Shown piece by piece: positions 51,687-62,309 of a stretch of DNA of 64,000 nt. The DNA lies in the NCBI RefSeq assembly GCF_001428125.1, contig NZ_LMSM01000006.1:670270-734269 (forward strand), given 5' to 3'. Made by a program: the position numbers and the translations under genes. This DNA is from Nocardioides sp. Soil774 (GTDB lineage: Bacteria > Actinomycetota > Actinomycetes > Propionibacteriales > Nocardioidaceae). Position 1 is the stretch's first letter, and every line of letters begins with the position of its first letter. The notes beneath the pieces are model-generated. The model saw only the letters and a program-made list of their open reading frames with translations, had not been told where the DNA came from and searched no databases.

Positions 51687-54103
51687 CGGCCACCGACAAG
51701 GCGCCGGAGAAGCTCGACACCGACCTGGTCACCCTGACGATCGACGGCGTCCAGGTCAGCGTCCCCAAGGACACGCTGGTCATCCGGGCCGCCGAGCAGG
51801 TCGGCGTACAGATCCCGCGCTTCTGCGACCACCCGCTGCTCGACCCTGTCGGCGCCTGCCGCCAGTGCCTGGTCGACATCCCCGACGCCGGCAACGGCCG
51901 CGGCTTCCCCAAGCCGCAGGCCTCCTGCACGCTGCCGGTCGCCGAGGGCATGGTCGTCAACACCCAGGCGACCAGCGAGGTGGCCGACAAGGCCCAGCAG
52001 GGGATCATGGAGTTCCTGCTGATCAACCACCCGCTCGACTGCCCGGTCTGCGACAAGGGCGGCGAGTGCCCCCTGCAGAACCAGGCCATGAGCAACGGCC
52101 GCGGCGAGAGCCGCTTCTCGGCGGGCGGGGGCGTCAAGCGCACCTTCCCCAAGCCGATCAACATCTCCGCGCAGGTCCTGCTCGACCGCGAGCGCTGCGT
52201 GCTGTGCGCGCGCTGCACCCGCTTCTCCGAGCAGGTCGCCGGCGACCCGTTCATCGCCCTTGCCGAGCGCGGTGCGCTGCAGCAGGTCGCGATCTACGAG
52301 CGCGAGCCCTTCGAGAGCTACTTCTCGGGCAACACCATCCAGATCTGCCCGGTCGGCGCGCTGACCTCGGCCGACTACCGCTTCCGCTCACGCCCCTTCG
52401 ACCTGGTCTCCACCCCCGGCGTGGCCGAGCACGACGCCTGCGGTGCCGCGATCCGCGTCGACCACCGCCGCGGCAAGGTGATGCGCCGCCTCGCCGGCAA
52501 CGAGCCCGAGGTCAACGAGGAGTGGATCAGCGACAAGGACCGCTTCGCCTTCCGCTACACCCAGGTCGAGGACCGCATCACCTACCCCCGCATCCGGGAG
52601 GGCGGTGAGCTCCGCCCGGCCTCGTGGCCGGAGGCCTTCGCGGTCGCCGCGCGCGGGCTGCGTGAGGCCGGCGCGTCCGCTGTCCTCACGGGCGGCCGAC
52701 TGACCGCCGAGGACGCCTACGCCTACGCCAAGTTCGCCCGGGTCGCCCTCGACACCAACGACATCGACTTCCGCGCCCGCCCGCACAGCGCCGAGGAGGC
52801 CAGCTTCCTGGCCGCCCACGTCGCGCTGTCCGGTGGCATTACCTACGCCGACCTCGAGGCCGCGCCCGTCGTGGTCCTGCTCGGTCTGGAGCCCGAGGAC
52901 GAGGCCGCGACGATCTTCCTGCGCCTGCGCAAGGCGTCCCGCAAGGGACGTACGCAGGTGGTGTCGGTCGCACCCTTCACCTCGCGCGGCCTGGAGAAGA
53001 TGAACGGGCGCCTCGTCCCTGCCGCTCCCGGCGCCGAGGTCGAGGCGATCGGCTCGCTCAAGGACGCCGAGCACGGGGTCGGCAAGGACGCCGTCATCCT
53101 CGTCGGCGAGCGCCTCGCCGCCGCCCACGGCGCCCTCACCGCCGCCGTCGAGCTGGCCCGCACCACGGGAGCCCGCCTGGCGTGGGTGCCGCGGCGCGCC
53201 GGTGACCGCGGTGCGGTCGAGGCAGGCGCCCTGCCCACCCTGCTGCCCGGGGGCCGTCCCGTCACCGAGGCCTCGGCCCGCGTCGACGTGGCCGCCGCCT
53301 GGGGTGTGGACTCGCTGCCCGCGAAGGCCGGACGCGACGGCAACGCCATCGTCGCCGCGCTCGCCAAGGGCGACCTCGGCGGCCTGGTCGTCGCCGGCGT
53401 CGACCCCGACGACACCGCCGACCCCGCTGCCTTCCGGGCCGCGCTCGCCGCGGCTGGTTTCGTCGTCAGCCTCGAGCTGCGCGAGACCGACGTGACCCGC
53501 GCCGCCGACGTCGTGCTGCCGGTCGCCCCGGTGAGCGACAAGGCCGGCACGTTCGTCACCTGGGACGCCCGCACCCGCGCGTTCGACGCCGTCTTCGCCA
53601 ACCCCTCGTCGCTGCCCGACCTGCGCGTGCTCGCCGGCATCGCCGAGGAGCTGGGCCGTCCGCTCGGCTTCCGCACGGTCGCCGAGGTGCGCGCCGAGAT
53701 GCAGGCCCTCGGCCCGTGGGACGGCGCCCGCCCGGCGCTCGACGCCGGCAAGGCGCCACGCGCGCCCAAGGCCCGCGCCGGCGCGTTCGCGCTCGCCACG
53801 TGGAAGCAGCTGATCGACCTCGGGTCGATGCAGGACGGTGAGGCACACCTGCGCGCCACCGCCCGCACGCCCGTCGCGCGCCTCAGCCGGGCGTCGTACG
53901 AGTCGGTGTTCGGCATGCTCGACGCCGGCCAGGATCCGGTGGCGACGATCTCCGGCGACCGGGGCAGCGTGACGCTGCCCGTGGTGGTCGCCGACCTGCC
54001 CGACGACGTGGTCTGGGTCCCGGCCCGGTCCTTCGGTCGCGGCGTCCTCGCCGAGCTGGCCTCGCCCGGCAGCACGGTCACCGTGAAGGGAGCAGCACAG
54101 TGA
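51683..54103 (+). CDS. nuoG: NADH-quinone oxidoreductase subunit G
   Basis: An 806-residue 75-kDa-type subunit. The N-terminal [2Fe-2S] ligands are in [19 protein letters not shown] near residues 44-62, split here as FCDHPLL and GACRQCLVD. Further clusters are bound by [32 protein letters not shown] and [12 protein letters not shown] molybdopterin-oxidoreductase-like domain fills the rest but shows no molybdenum-binding residue I can point to. ATG 51683 overlaps nuoF, and it overlaps nuoH by 4 nt. Confidence 0.97.
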   Translation: MTATDKAPEKLDTDLVTLTIDGVQVSVPKDTLVIRAAEQVGVQIPRFCDHPLLDPVGACRQCLVDIPDAGNGRGFPKPQASCTLPVAEGMVVNTQATSEVADKAQQGIMEFLLINHPLDCPVCDKGGECPLQNQAMSNGRGESRFSAGGGVKRTFPKPINISAQVLLDRERCVLCARCTRFSEQVAGDPFIALAERGALQQVAIYEREPFESYFSGNTIQICPVGALTSADYRFRSRPFDLVSTPGVAEHDACGAAIRVDHRRGKVMRRLAGNEPEVNEEWISDKDRFAFRYTQVEDRITYPRIREGGELRPASWPEAFAVAARGLREAGASAVLTGGRLTAEDAYAYAKFARVALDTNDIDFRARPHSAEEASFLAAHVALSGGITYADLEAAPVVVLLGLEPEDEAATIFLRLRKASRKGRTQVVSVAPFTSRGLEKMNGRLVPAAPGAEVEAIGSLKDAEHGVGKDAVILVGERLAAAHGALTAAVELARTTGARLAWVPRRAGDRGAVEAGALPTLLPGGRPVTEASARVDVAAAWGVDSLPAKAGRDGNAIVAALAKGDLGGLVVAGVDPDDTADPAAFRAALAAAGFVVSLELRETDVTRAADVVLPVAPVSDKAGTFVTWDARTRAFDAVFANPSSLPDLRVLAGIAEELGRPLGFRTVAEVRAEMQALGPWDGARPALDAGKAPRAPKARAGAFALATWKQLIDLGSMQDGEAHLRATARTPVARLSRASYESVFGMLDAGQDPVATISGDRGSVTLPVVVADLPDDVVWVPARSFGRGVLAELASPGSTVTVKGAAQ

Positions 54104-55452
54104 TGCACCTCCTGCCGCTCGCGGCGGACCTGCCCGAGACCGAGCTGGCGCAGTTCGGCCAGGACCCGTGGTGGGTGATCGCGCTCAAGGCGGTCTTCAT
54201 CTTCTTGATCCTGGTCCTGCTGACGCTGTTCAACATCTGGTTCGAGCGTCGCGTCGTCGCCCGGATGCAGCACCGCGTGGGGCCCAACGTGCACGGCCCC
54301 TTCGGCCTGCTGCAGTCGCTGGCCGACGGCGTGAAGCTGGCTCTCAAGGAGGACATCATCCCGAAGGCCGCCGACAAGGTGGTCTTCCTCCTGGCGCCGG
54401 TCATCGCGACGGTCCCCGCCTTCGTCACCTGGTCGGTGATCCCGCTCGGCCCGACGGTCAACTTCTTCGGCCACCAGACGCCGCTGCAGCTCACCGACAT
54501 GCCGGTGGCGGTGCTCTTCATGCTCGCGATCGCCTCCATCGGCATCTACGGCATCGTCCTCGGCGGCTGGTCGTCCGGCTCGACGTACTCCCTGCTGGGC
54601 GGCCTGCGCTCGAGCGCGCAGATGATCTCCTACGAGGTCGCGATGGGCCTGGCGCTCGTGGCGGTCTTCCTCTACGCCGGGTCGATGTCGACCTCCGAGA
54701 TCGTCGCCGCGCAGGACAAGCTGTGGTTCGGCCTGATCCTCTTCCCGTCCTTCGTGATCTACATGATCGCCATGGTCGGTGAGACCAACCGTGCCCCCTT
54801 CGACCTCCCCGAGGCCGAGGGCGAGCTGGTGGGCGGCTTCCACACCGAGTACTCCAGCCTGAAGTTCGCGCTGTTCTTCCTGGCGGAATACATCAACCTC
54901 GCCACCGTCTCGGCGATCGCCACCACCCTGTTCCTCGGCGGCTGGGCCGCTCCGTGGGGCATCGAGAACGTGTGGGAGGGCGCCAACTCCGGCTACTGGC
55001 CGCTGCTGTGGTTCTTCGGCAAGGTCTTCTGCTTCGTCTTCCTGTTCGTCTGGCTGCGCGGCTCGCTGCCCCGCATGCGCTACGACCAGTTCATGGCGCT
55101 CGGCTGGAAGGTCCTGATCCCGGTGTCGCTGGCCTGGATCGTCGCGGTCGCGACCATCCGGGTGATCTCTCTCGAGGGCAACATCAACCGCACCTACCTC
55201 GTGGCCGCCATCGCCGTCCTGCTCGTGATCACCGTCGCGCTGCTGTTCGTCGGCGACAAGTCCGAGGAGGCGACCGACGAGCCCGCGACCGCGTCCGACG
55301 AGCCGCACGACGCCTTCGCCGGCGGCTTCCCCGTGCCCCCGATGCCGTCGGGCGGCGCCGTACGAGGTGGCGCTGCGCCGCTGTCGTTCGCCCGCTCGGG
55401 GAGCCGCACCACCGTCACCGCTGCAGCGGAGGAGAACAACGACCATGAGTGA
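54100..55452 (+). CDS. nuoH: NADH-quinone oxidoreductase subunit H
   Basis: A 450-residue membrane subunit (ND1 type) with about eight to nine spans that forms the floor of the quinone channel. [20 protein letters not shown] near residue 48 and [20 protein letters not shown] near 228 (with HTEYSS following) are diagnostic. The C-terminal ~70 residues are a polar, Pro/Gly-rich extension ([14 protein letters not shown]). GTG 54100 or ATG 54103 can start it; both fit AAGGGAG upstream. Confidence 0.97.
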   Translation: MMHLLPLAADLPETELAQFGQDPWWVIALKAVFIFLILVLLTLFNIWFERRVVARMQHRVGPNVHGPFGLLQSLADGVKLALKEDIIPKAADKVVFLLAPVIATVPAFVTWSVIPLGPTVNFFGHQTPLQLTDMPVAVLFMLAIASIGIYGIVLGGWSSGSTYSLLGGLRSSAQMISYEVAMGLALVAVFLYAGSMSTSEIVAAQDKLWFGLILFPSFVIYMIAMVGETNRAPFDLPEAEGELVGGFHTEYSSLKFALFFLAEYINLATVSAIATTLFLGGWAAPWGIENVWEGANSGYWPLLWFFGKVFCFVFLFVWLRGSLPRMRYDQFMALGWKVLIPVSLAWIVAVATIRVISLEGNINRTYLVAAIAVLLVITVALLFVGDKSEEATDEPATASDEPHDAFAGGFPVPPMPSGGAVRGGAAPLSFARSGSRTTVTAAAEENNDHE

Positions 55453-56011
55453 GTCCACGCAGTCCGGGCAGGGCTCGAAGGGCATCAAGGAGAGCCTCTG
55501 GGACCCGATCGCCGGGTTCGGCGTCACCTTCCGCACCATGTTCAAGAAGGTCGTCACCGAGCAGTACCCCTTCGAGAAGCTCCCGACCGCCCCGCGCTTC
55601 CACGGCCGCCACCAGCTCAACCGCTGGCCCGACGGGCTGGAGAAGTGCATCGGCTGCGAGCTGTGCGCGTGGGCCTGCCCGGCCGACGCGATCTACGTCG
55701 AGGGCGCGTCCAACAGCGACGCCCCGGACGCCGACGGCAACAGCCAGCGCTTCAGTCCCGGCGAGCGCTACGGCCGCGTCTACCAGATCAACTACCTGCG
55801 CTGCATCCTGTGCGGGCTCTGCATCGAGGCGTGCCCGACGCGCGCGCTGACGATGACGAACGAGTACGAGCTGGCCGACAACAACCGTGCCGACCTGATC
55901 TACGAGAAGTCCGACCTGCTGGCCCCGCTCCTGCCCGGCATGGAGCAGCCGCCGCACCCGATGCGCCTCGGCGACGACGAGGGCGACTACTACAGGGGGA
56001 CCACTCGATGA
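55445..56011 (+). CDS. nuoI: NADH-quinone oxidoreductase subunit I
   Basis: A 188-residue subunit carrying two [4Fe-4S] clusters between NuoG and NuoB. The two ferredoxin motifs are [16 protein letters not shown] near residues 62-77 and [18 protein letters not shown] near 120-137, each CxxCxxCxxxCP. The N-terminal helix [19 protein letters not shown] contacts the membrane arm. ATG 55445 follows GGAGG and overlaps nuoH by 8 nt. It overlaps nuoJ by 4 nt. Confidence 0.98.
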   Translation: MSESTQSGQGSKGIKESLWDPIAGFGVTFRTMFKKVVTEQYPFEKLPTAPRFHGRHQLNRWPDGLEKCIGCELCAWACPADAIYVEGASNSDAPDADGNSQRFSPGERYGRVYQINYLRCILCGLCIEACPTRALTMTNEYELADNNRADLIYEKSDLLAPLLPGMEQPPHPMRLGDDEGDYYRGTTR

Positions 56012-56838
56012 CCTTCTGGATCCTCGCCCCGATCATGGTGGCCGCCGCGCTGGGCATCCTGTTCGTCCGCAAGGCCGTGCACGCCGCGCTGCTGCTCGCC
56101 GTGGTCATGATCAGCCTGGCGTTCCTCTACGCCGTGATGGACGCACCGTTCCTCTTCGCGGTGCAGATCATCGTCTACACCGGCGCCATCCTCATGCTGT
56201 TCCTGTTCGTGATGATGCTGATCGGCGTCGACGCCGCCGACTCGACCGTGGAGACCATCCGCGGCCAGCGCGTGATGGGCGTCGTCCTCGGCCTCGTCTT
56301 CGGCACCGTGCTGGTGATCGGGATCAGCCAGGTCACCCTCGGCACGGTGGTCGGCCTCGACGACGCCAACGAGGGCGGCAACGTCCCGGCGATCGCCAAC
56401 ATCCTGTTCTCGCGCTACGTCTTCGCCTTCGAGGCGACCAGCGCGCTGCTGATCACCGCCGCGCTGGGCGCGATGGTGCTCGCCCACCGCGAGCGCCTCA
56501 CCCCCAAGGCCACGCAGGCCGACATGGCCGCGCAGCGCATGCGCGACTACGCCGAGCACGGCAAGCACCTCGGGCCGCTGCCCTCGCCCGGTGTCTACGC
56601 GCGCCACAACGCCGTCGACACCCCGGCGCTGCTGCCCGACGGCACGGCGGCCGAGTCGTCGGTCTCGCGCGTGCTCGCCGCCCGCGGCACGGTCCGGTCG
56701 GCTCCCGCGCTCGCCGACGACATCGATGACGTACGCCGCCAGCTGGCGGGGCTCGACGGCTCGGGCGACCCGGCCGCCATGCCCGAGACCTCGGGCAAGG
56801 CCGGCGCCCCCGCGCACACGGAAGAGGACGTGAAGTGA
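56008..56838 (+). CDS. nuoJ: NADH-quinone oxidoreductase subunit J
   Basis: A 276-residue ND6-type membrane subunit. Five spans occur in the first ~165 residues, with the conserved [20 protein letters not shown] near 51-70, a key segment of the coupling machinery. The C-terminal ~100 residues are hydrophilic (from [20 protein letters not shown]), an extension seen in actinobacterial NuoJ. It is separated from nuoK by 99 nt containing hairpin element C. Confidence 0.96.
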   Translation: MTFWILAPIMVAAALGILFVRKAVHAALLLAVVMISLAFLYAVMDAPFLFAVQIIVYTGAILMLFLFVMMLIGVDAADSTVETIRGQRVMGVVLGLVFGTVLVIGISQVTLGTVVGLDDANEGGNVPAIANILFSRYVFAFEATSALLITAALGAMVLAHRERLTPKATQADMAAQRMRDYAEHGKHLGPLPSPGVYARHNAVDTPALLPDGTAAESSVSRVLAARGTVRSAPALADDIDDVRRQLAGLDGSGDPAAMPETSGKAGAPAHTEEDVK

Positions 56839-56854
56839 CCCACTACGTAGTCGC

Positions 56855-56917
56855 CACCCCAGCGGATTCTTCGCTCCTCCGCTGCGCTCCTCCGCGAACA
56901 ATCCGCCGGGGACCCCG
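56855..56917 (+). repeat. Intercistronic hairpin element C (nuoJ-nuoK)
   Basis: A 63-nt element. The arm CCCCAGCGGATT (56857-56868) faces AATCCGCCGGGG (56900-56911) with one mismatch. TTCG/CGAA extends the stem across a C-C mismatch. The loop contains CTCCTCCGCTGCGCTCCTCC. It ends ACCCCG. Stem sequence differs from A and B but pairing is kept. Confidence 0.8.
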
Positions 56918-56937
56918 ACGCTCGAAGAGGTCGAACC

Positions 56938-57231
56938 TTGACTGAGTACGTTGTGTTGTCGGCCATCTTGTTCACCATCGGCTGCGTGGGTGTCCTCACC
57001 CGTCGCAACGCCATCGTGGTGTTCATGTGCGTCGAGCTGATGCTCAACGCCTGCAACCTGGCCTTCGTCGCCTTCGCCCGCCAGCACGGCAACCTCGACG
57101 GTCAGATCACCGCCTTCTTCGTGATGGTGGTGGCTGCTGCCGAGGTCGTGATCGGGCTCGCGATCATCATGACCATCTTCCGCACCCGACGCTCGGCCTC
57201 GGTCGACGACGCCAGCCTGCTGAAGTACTGA
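56938..57231 (+). CDS. nuoK: NADH-quinone oxidoreductase subunit K
   Basis: A 97-residue ND4L-type subunit with three spans. Conserved membrane acids are in [19 protein letters not shown] near residues 30-48 and in [16 protein letters not shown] near 63-78; these Glu residues take part in proton transfer. The start is a TTG at 56938, supported by GAAGAGG 8 nt upstream. It is the only TTG start among the nuo genes. Confidence 0.96.
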   Translation: MTEYVVLSAILFTIGCVGVLTRRNAIVVFMCVELMLNACNLAFVAFARQHGNLDGQITAFFVMVVAAAEVVIGLAIIMTIFRTRRSASVDDASLLKY

Positions 57232-57241
57232 GGGAGCACCC

Positions 57242-59236
57242 GTGAACCTGTTGTCCCACTCAGTCCTTCTCTCCGGCCTGCCGATGGCCGAGGGAGGCGC
57301 GCACGTCCCCGTGGTCGCGCCCGACACCGGCGCGGGTGGCGTGTTCGACCTGCTGTGGCTGGTCATCGCGCTGCCGCTCCTCGGCGCCTTCCTGCTCCTC
57401 GGCGTCGCGCCCTTGCTCCCCGCGTCGCTGCGCGCGGCCGCCGACAAGCACGGCCACCTGCTCGGCACCGCGATGTCCGCCCTGTCCTTCGTGCTCAGCC
57501 TGCTGCTCTTCGTCTCGCTGCTCGGTCGCGGCGCGGAGGAGCGCCAGGTCGGCCAGCACCTGTGGACCTGGTTCGAGACGGCGTCGATCAACGTCGGCTT
57601 CGACCTGCTCTACGACCAGCTGGCCGCGCTCTTCCTGCTGCTGATCACCGGCGTCGGCTCGCTGATCCACGTCTACGCGATCGGCTACATGGAGCACGAC
57701 CCGCGTCGTCGCCGCTTCTTCGGCTACCTCAACCTCTTCGTGGCCGCGATGCTCACGCTGATCCTCTCGGCCAACTTCGTGGGCCTGTTCCTCGGCTGGG
57801 AGGGCGTGGGCCTCGCGTCCTACCTCCTCATCGGGTTCTGGCAGCACAAGCCGTCGGCCGCGGCCGCGGCCAAGAAGGCGTTCGTCATCAACCGCGTCGG
57901 TGACATCGGCCTCTCACTCGCCATCGCGCTGATGTTCGCCACGTTCGGCACGACCGACTTCGGCGGCGTCAGCGAGCTCGCGGGCAGCGCCGACCAGGCC
58001 ACGCTCAACGCGCTCGGCCTGCTGCTGCTCCTCGGCGCCTGCGGCAAGTCGGCCCAGGTGCCGCTGCAGGCGTGGCTGCTCGACGCGATGGAGGGCCCGA
58101 CCCCGGTGTCGGCCCTCATCCACGCCGCGACCATGGTCACCGCCGGTGTCTACCTCGTGGTCCGTGCGAACTTCATCTACGAGTTGACGCCCGTCGCCCA
58201 GACCGCGGTCGTCGTCGTCGCCACCGTCACGCTGCTGTGGGGTGCGATCCTCGGTTGCGCCAAGGACGACATCAAGAAGGCGCTCGCCGGCTCCACGATG
58301 AGCCAGATCGGCTACATGATGCTGGCCGCCGGTCTCGGCCCCGTCGGCTACCCGTTCGCGATCTTCCACCTGCTCACCCACGGCTTCTTCAAGGCCAACA
58401 TGTTCCTCGGGGCCGGCTCGGTCATGCACGGCATGGACGACGACGTCGACATGCGCCACTACGGCGCGCTCAACAAGGCGATGCCGGTCACGTTCCTGAC
58501 GTTCGCGATGGGCTACCTCGCGATCATCGGGTTCCCGGGCTTCTCCGGCTTCTGGTCCAAGGACCGCATCATCGAGGCCGCGCTCACCGAGAACATCGTC
58601 GTCGGCCTGCTGGCCGTGCTCGGCGCGGGCATCACGGCGTTCTACATGACCCGCCTGATGCTGATGACGTTCTTCACCGAGAAGCGCTGGGCCAAGGACC
58701 TCCACCCGCACGAGTCGCCCAAGGTGATGACGTTCCCGCTCATCGTGCTCGCCGCGCTGTCGGTGCTCGGAGGCGTCCTGCTCCTCGGCAACTGGATCGT
58801 CGAGTGGCTCGAGCCCGTCACCGGTCACGTCGAGCACGAGAACCCGCCCGTGTCGGCGCTCGTCGTCACGGCGATGATCGTGGGTGTCGTCGCGATCGGT
58901 GTCGCGACGGCCTGGTTCCTCGTGGCCCGGCGTGACGTGCCGCGCGAGGCCCCCCAGGACGTGTCGTTCGCGACCCGTGCCGCCCGCGCCGACCTCTACG
59001 GAGACGCGATCAACGACGCAGTCGTCGTGCGTCCTGGCGCGTCCCTGGTCGGTGGGCTCACCACCTTCGACCGGGTCGGCGTCGACGGCGCCGTCGAGGG
59101 CGGCTCGTCCGCGGTCGGCGGCATCAGCACCACCCTGCGACGTGTCCAGAACGGCTTCGTCCGCTCCTACGCCCTGTCCCTCCTCGCCGGGGCCCTGCTG
59201 CTCGTCCTGGCCCTCCTGGCGGTGAACCTCGGATGA
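57242..59236 (+). CDS. nuoL: NADH-quinone oxidoreductase subunit L
   Basis: A 664-residue antiporter-like proton-pumping subunit (ND5) with about 16 spans. [16 protein letters not shown] near residue 186 holds the conserved Glu. [35 protein letters not shown] and [20 protein letters not shown] carry the Lys/His residues of the half-channels. The amphipathic lateral helix and the last span are in the C-terminal ~130 residues. GTG 57242 follows GGGAG. It overlaps nuoM by 4 nt. Confidence 0.97.
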   Translation: MNLLSHSVLLSGLPMAEGGAHVPVVAPDTGAGGVFDLLWLVIALPLLGAFLLLGVAPLLPASLRAAADKHGHLLGTAMSALSFVLSLLLFVSLLGRGAEERQVGQHLWTWFETASINVGFDLLYDQLAALFLLLITGVGSLIHVYAIGYMEHDPRRRRFFGYLNLFVAAMLTLILSANFVGLFLGWEGVGLASYLLIGFWQHKPSAAAAAKKAFVINRVGDIGLSLAIALMFATFGTTDFGGVSELAGSADQATLNALGLLLLLGACGKSAQVPLQAWLLDAMEGPTPVSALIHAATMVTAGVYLVVRANFIYELTPVAQTAVVVVATVTLLWGAILGCAKDDIKKALAGSTMSQIGYMMLAAGLGPVGYPFAIFHLLTHGFFKANMFLGAGSVMHGMDDDVDMRHYGALNKAMPVTFLTFAMGYLAIIGFPGFSGFWSKDRIIEAALTENIVVGLLAVLGAGITAFYMTRLMLMTFFTEKRWAKDLHPHESPKVMTFPLIVLAALSVLGGVLLLGNWIVEWLEPVTGHVEHENPPVSALVVTAMIVGVVAIGVATAWFLVARRDVPREAPQDVSFATRAARADLYGDAINDAVVVRPGASLVGGLTTFDRVGVDGAVEGGSSAVGGISTTLRRVQNGFVRSYALSLLAGALLLVLALLAVNLG

Positions 59237-60720
59237 TGCTCACAGTCCTGATCCTCCTGCCGCTGCTCGGCGCGGTCGTCACGGCCGTCGTGCCGGGCGC
59301 GCTCGCCCGCCTGGCCGGTGTCGGCTTCGCGGTCGCCACCCTGGTCGCGGGCGTCGTCGCCGCCCTGCAGTACGACGCCGGCGACGGCATGCAGCTCACC
59401 GAGACCCACACGTGGATCGAGTCCCTCGGCGTGCACTACGCCCTCGGCGTCGACGGCCTCGGCCTGCTCATGGTGCTGCTCACCGTGGTGCTGGTGCCGA
59501 TCGTGCTGCTCGCCGGGTGGAACGAGTCCGAGGAGCCCGGCAACAGCGGCGCCAAGGCGTTCTTCGCCTGGACCCTGGCGCTCGAGGCCATGTCGCTGGC
59601 GGTCTTCACCGCGACCGACGTGCTGCTCTTCTACGTCGTCTTCGAGGCCACCCTGATCCCGGCCTACTTCCTCATCGGCGGCTTCGGGCGCTCCGGTCGC
59701 GGTCGCGCCGCGACGAAGTTCCTGATCTACCAGCTCGCGGGCGGCCTGGTCATGCTCGCCTCGGTGATCGGCCTCTACGTCGTCTCCGCCGACGCCGGCA
59801 CCCCCAGCTTCCTGATCAGCGACCTGGCCGCGATCGACATCGACCCGATCACCCAGCGCTGGCTGTTCGTCGGCTTCTTCATCGCCTTCGCCATCAAGGC
59901 GCCGATGTTCCCGGTCCACACCTGGCTGGCCGACACGACCGAGAAGGCGACCACCGGCACCTCGGTGCTGCTGGTCTGCATCCTCGACAAGATCGGCACC
60001 TTCGGCATGCTGCGGTTCTGCCTGGGCCTGCTGCCCGACGCCTCGCAGTGGGCGACGCCGGTCGTGGTCGTCCTCGCGCTGGTCTCGATCATCTACGGCG
60101 CGCTGGTCGCCATCGGCCAGGACGACGTCCTGCGCCTGATCGGTCTCACGTCGCTGTCGCACTTCGGCTTCATCGTGCTGGGCATCTTCGTGTTCAGCTC
60201 GACCGGTGGCGCCGGCGCGATCCTCTACATGGTCAACCACGGCATCGCGACCGCGCTCATGTTCCTGGTCGCCGGGTTCCTCATCCGTCGCACCGGCACC
60301 GCCTCCATCCGCGAGATGGGGGGCGTGGAGCGCACCGCACCGGTCCTGGCCGGCTTCTTCCTGGTCGCGGGCCTCGCAGCCTGCGGCCTGCCGGGTCTCT
60401 CGCCGTTCGTGTCCGAGATGATGGTCATCATCGCCGCCTTCGACCACCACTGGCTGGTGGGCTCGGTCGCGGTCCTGGCGATCGTGCTGGCCGCCTTCTA
60501 CGCGCTCTGGATGTACCAGCGCACCATGACCGGTGCCGGGCGCCTGGGCGCGGTCGAGGTGCGTGACCTCGACCGTCGCGAGGTCGGCGTGCTGGCCCCG
60601 CTGCTGCTCGCGCTCGTGCTGTTCGGCTTCTACCCGATGCCGCTGCTCGACGTCATCAATCCCGTCGTCCACGACACCCTCGCGGGCGTGGGCATCGGCC
60701 AGGAGGGTGGTCACCAGTGA
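59233..60720 (+). CDS. nuoM: NADH-quinone oxidoreductase subunit M
   Basis: A 495-residue antiporter-like subunit (ND4) with about 14 spans. Conserved membrane Glu in [20 protein letters not shown] near residues 136-155, [18 protein letters not shown] near 222-239, and [12 protein letters not shown] are present. ATG 59233 overlaps the nuoL stop. It overlaps nuoN by 4 nt. Confidence 0.97.
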   Translation: MMLTVLILLPLLGAVVTAVVPGALARLAGVGFAVATLVAGVVAALQYDAGDGMQLTETHTWIESLGVHYALGVDGLGLLMVLLTVVLVPIVLLAGWNESEEPGNSGAKAFFAWTLALEAMSLAVFTATDVLLFYVVFEATLIPAYFLIGGFGRSGRGRAATKFLIYQLAGGLVMLASVIGLYVVSADAGTPSFLISDLAAIDIDPITQRWLFVGFFIAFAIKAPMFPVHTWLADTTEKATTGTSVLLVCILDKIGTFGMLRFCLGLLPDASQWATPVVVVLALVSIIYGALVAIGQDDVLRLIGLTSLSHFGFIVLGIFVFSSTGGAGAILYMVNHGIATALMFLVAGFLIRRTGTASIREMGGVERTAPVLAGFFLVAGLAACGLPGLSPFVSEMMVIIAAFDHHWLVGSVAVLAIVLAAFYALWMYQRTMTGAGRLGAVEVRDLDRREVGVLAPLLLALVLFGFYPMPLLDVINPVVHDTLAGVGIGQEGGHQ

Positions 60721-62309
60721 CCGAGTTCGTCAAGCCGAGCATCGACTACTTCGAGCTGTGGCCCCTGCTCGCCGTGTTCGGCGTCGCGTGCCTGGGCGTG
60801 GTCGTCGAGGCGTTCGTGCCGCGCCGTGCGCGCTACACCGCGCAGGTCGCGCTCGCCCTGGTCGGCCTCGTCGGTGCGCTCGTCGGTGTCGTGGTGGTCG
60901 CGCGCGACGTGACGACGTACGACGACGGCGCCGCGCGCGGCGTCCTCGCGGTCGGCGGCACCATCGCCGTCGACGGGCCGAGCCTGTTCATCTGGGGCCT
61001 CGTGCTGGCGCTGGCGATCGCCGGGGTGCTGCTGTTCGCCGAGCGCCACCTCGACGGGGGAGTGTCGGCGTTCGCCGGCCAGGCGGCGGCGGTGCCCGGC
61101 ACCGACGCGGAGACCGCGTCGATCGCGGCCCGTCGCGAGCACACCGAGGTCTACCCGCTGATGCTGTTCGCGGTCTTCGGCATGATGCTCTTCCCCGCGG
61201 CCAACGACCTGCTCACCATGTTCGTCGGCCTCGAGGTGCTCTCCCTCCCGCTCTACCTGCTCAGCGGCCTGGCCCGCCGTCGCCGCCTGCTCAGCCAGGA
61301 GGCCGCGCTCAAGTACTTCCTGCTCGGCGCGTTCTCCTCCGGCTTCTTCCTCTACGGCGCGGCCCTGCTCTACGGCTTCGCCGGCTCCATGGACTTCGCC
61401 GCCATCAACGAGGCCGTGCGCAACGACGTCGGCAGCTCCTCGCTGCTGCTCATCGGCACCGGCCTGCTCTCGGTCGGCCTGCTCTTCAAGGTCGGCGCGG
61501 TGCCGTTCCAGGCCTGGACCCCCGACGTCTACCAGGGTGCGCCCACCCCGGTCACCGCCTTCATGGCCGCCGGCACCAAGGTCGCCGCGTTCGGCGCGAT
61601 CATGCGCCTGTTCTACGTCGCGCTCGGCGCCGACCGCTGGTCGTGGCAGCCGATGCTGTGGATCATCGCGATCCTGTCGATGTTCGTCGGCGCCGCGCTG
61701 GCCATCACCCAGAGCGACATCAAGCGGCTCCTGGCCTACTCCTCGGTCGCCCACACCGGCTTCATCCTCACCGGCGTCGTCGGCCTCCAGGCCGCCGACC
61801 AGCTCGCGGTCGGCGAGATCAGCTCGCTCCAGGCGGTGCTGTTCTACCTCACCACCTACGGCTTCGCGACGATCGGCGCCTTCGCGGTCGTCGGTCTGGT
61901 GCGCGACGCGGGTGGCGAGACGACTGCGATCGACCGGTGGGCCGGGCTGGGCAAGGAGTCGCCCGTCGTGGCGGCGGTCTTCGCCTTCTTCCTGCTGGCC
62001 ATGGCCGGCATCCCGCTGACGTCCGGCTTCGTGGGCAAGCTCGCGGTGTTCTCCGTCGCCCTCGCGGCCGGGGCGTGGCCGGTCGTCGTGGCCGCTGTGC
62101 TCGCGAGCATCATCGCGGCGTTCCTCTACATCCGGGTCATCAAGGTCATGTACTTCGACGAGCCCGTCGGCACCGGTCCGAGCGTGGCGTACCCGTCCGT
62201 GCTGACCGCGACGACCATCGCCGTGGGGGCCGCCGTGACGCTCGTGCTCGGCGTGCTGCCGGGCCCGGTGCTCGACCTGGCGGGGGTTGCGGGAGAATTC
62301 ATCAGGTGA
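60717..62309 (+). CDS. nuoN: NADH-quinone oxidoreductase subunit N
   Basis: A 530-residue antiporter-like subunit (ND2) with about 14 spans. MFVGLEVLSLPLYLLSGLAR near residues 168-187 holds the conserved Glu, KYFLLGAFSSGFFLYGAALL follows, and VPFQAWTPDVYQGAPTPVTA near 262-281 and LLAYSSVAHTGFILTGVVG complete the signatures. GTG start overlaps nuoM. Its stop overlaps the GTG of the prenyl synthase gene. Confidence 0.97.
   Translation: MTEFVKPSIDYFELWPLLAVFGVACLGVVVEAFVPRRARYTAQVALALVGLVGALVGVVVVARDVTTYDDGAARGVLAVGGTIAVDGPSLFIWGLVLALAIAGVLLFAERHLDGGVSAFAGQAAAVPGTDAETASIAARREHTEVYPLMLFAVFGMMLFPAANDLLTMFVGLEVLSLPLYLLSGLARRRRLLSQEAALKYFLLGAFSSGFFLYGAALLYGFAGSMDFAAINEAVRNDVGSSSLLLIGTGLLSVGLLFKVGAVPFQAWTPDVYQGAPTPVTAFMAAGTKVAAFGAIMRLFYVALGADRWSWQPMLWIIAILSMFVGAALAITQSDIKRLLAYSSVAHTGFILTGVVGLQAADQLAVGEISSLQAVLFYLTTYGFATIGAFAVVGLVRDAGGETTAIDRWAGLGKESPVVAAVFAFFLLAMAGIPLTSGFVGKLAVFSVALAAGAWPVVVAAVLASIIAAFLYIRVIKVMYFDEPVGTGPSVAYPSVLTATTIAVGAAVTLVLGVLPGPVLDLAGVAGEFIR

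Noticed and set aside
52843..55650. Antisense reading frame of 935 codons opposite nuoG, nuoH and the start of nuoI
   Set aside because: Same reason: low-complexity Arg/Gly/Glu protein with no recognisable family, lying opposite diagnostic complex I genes.
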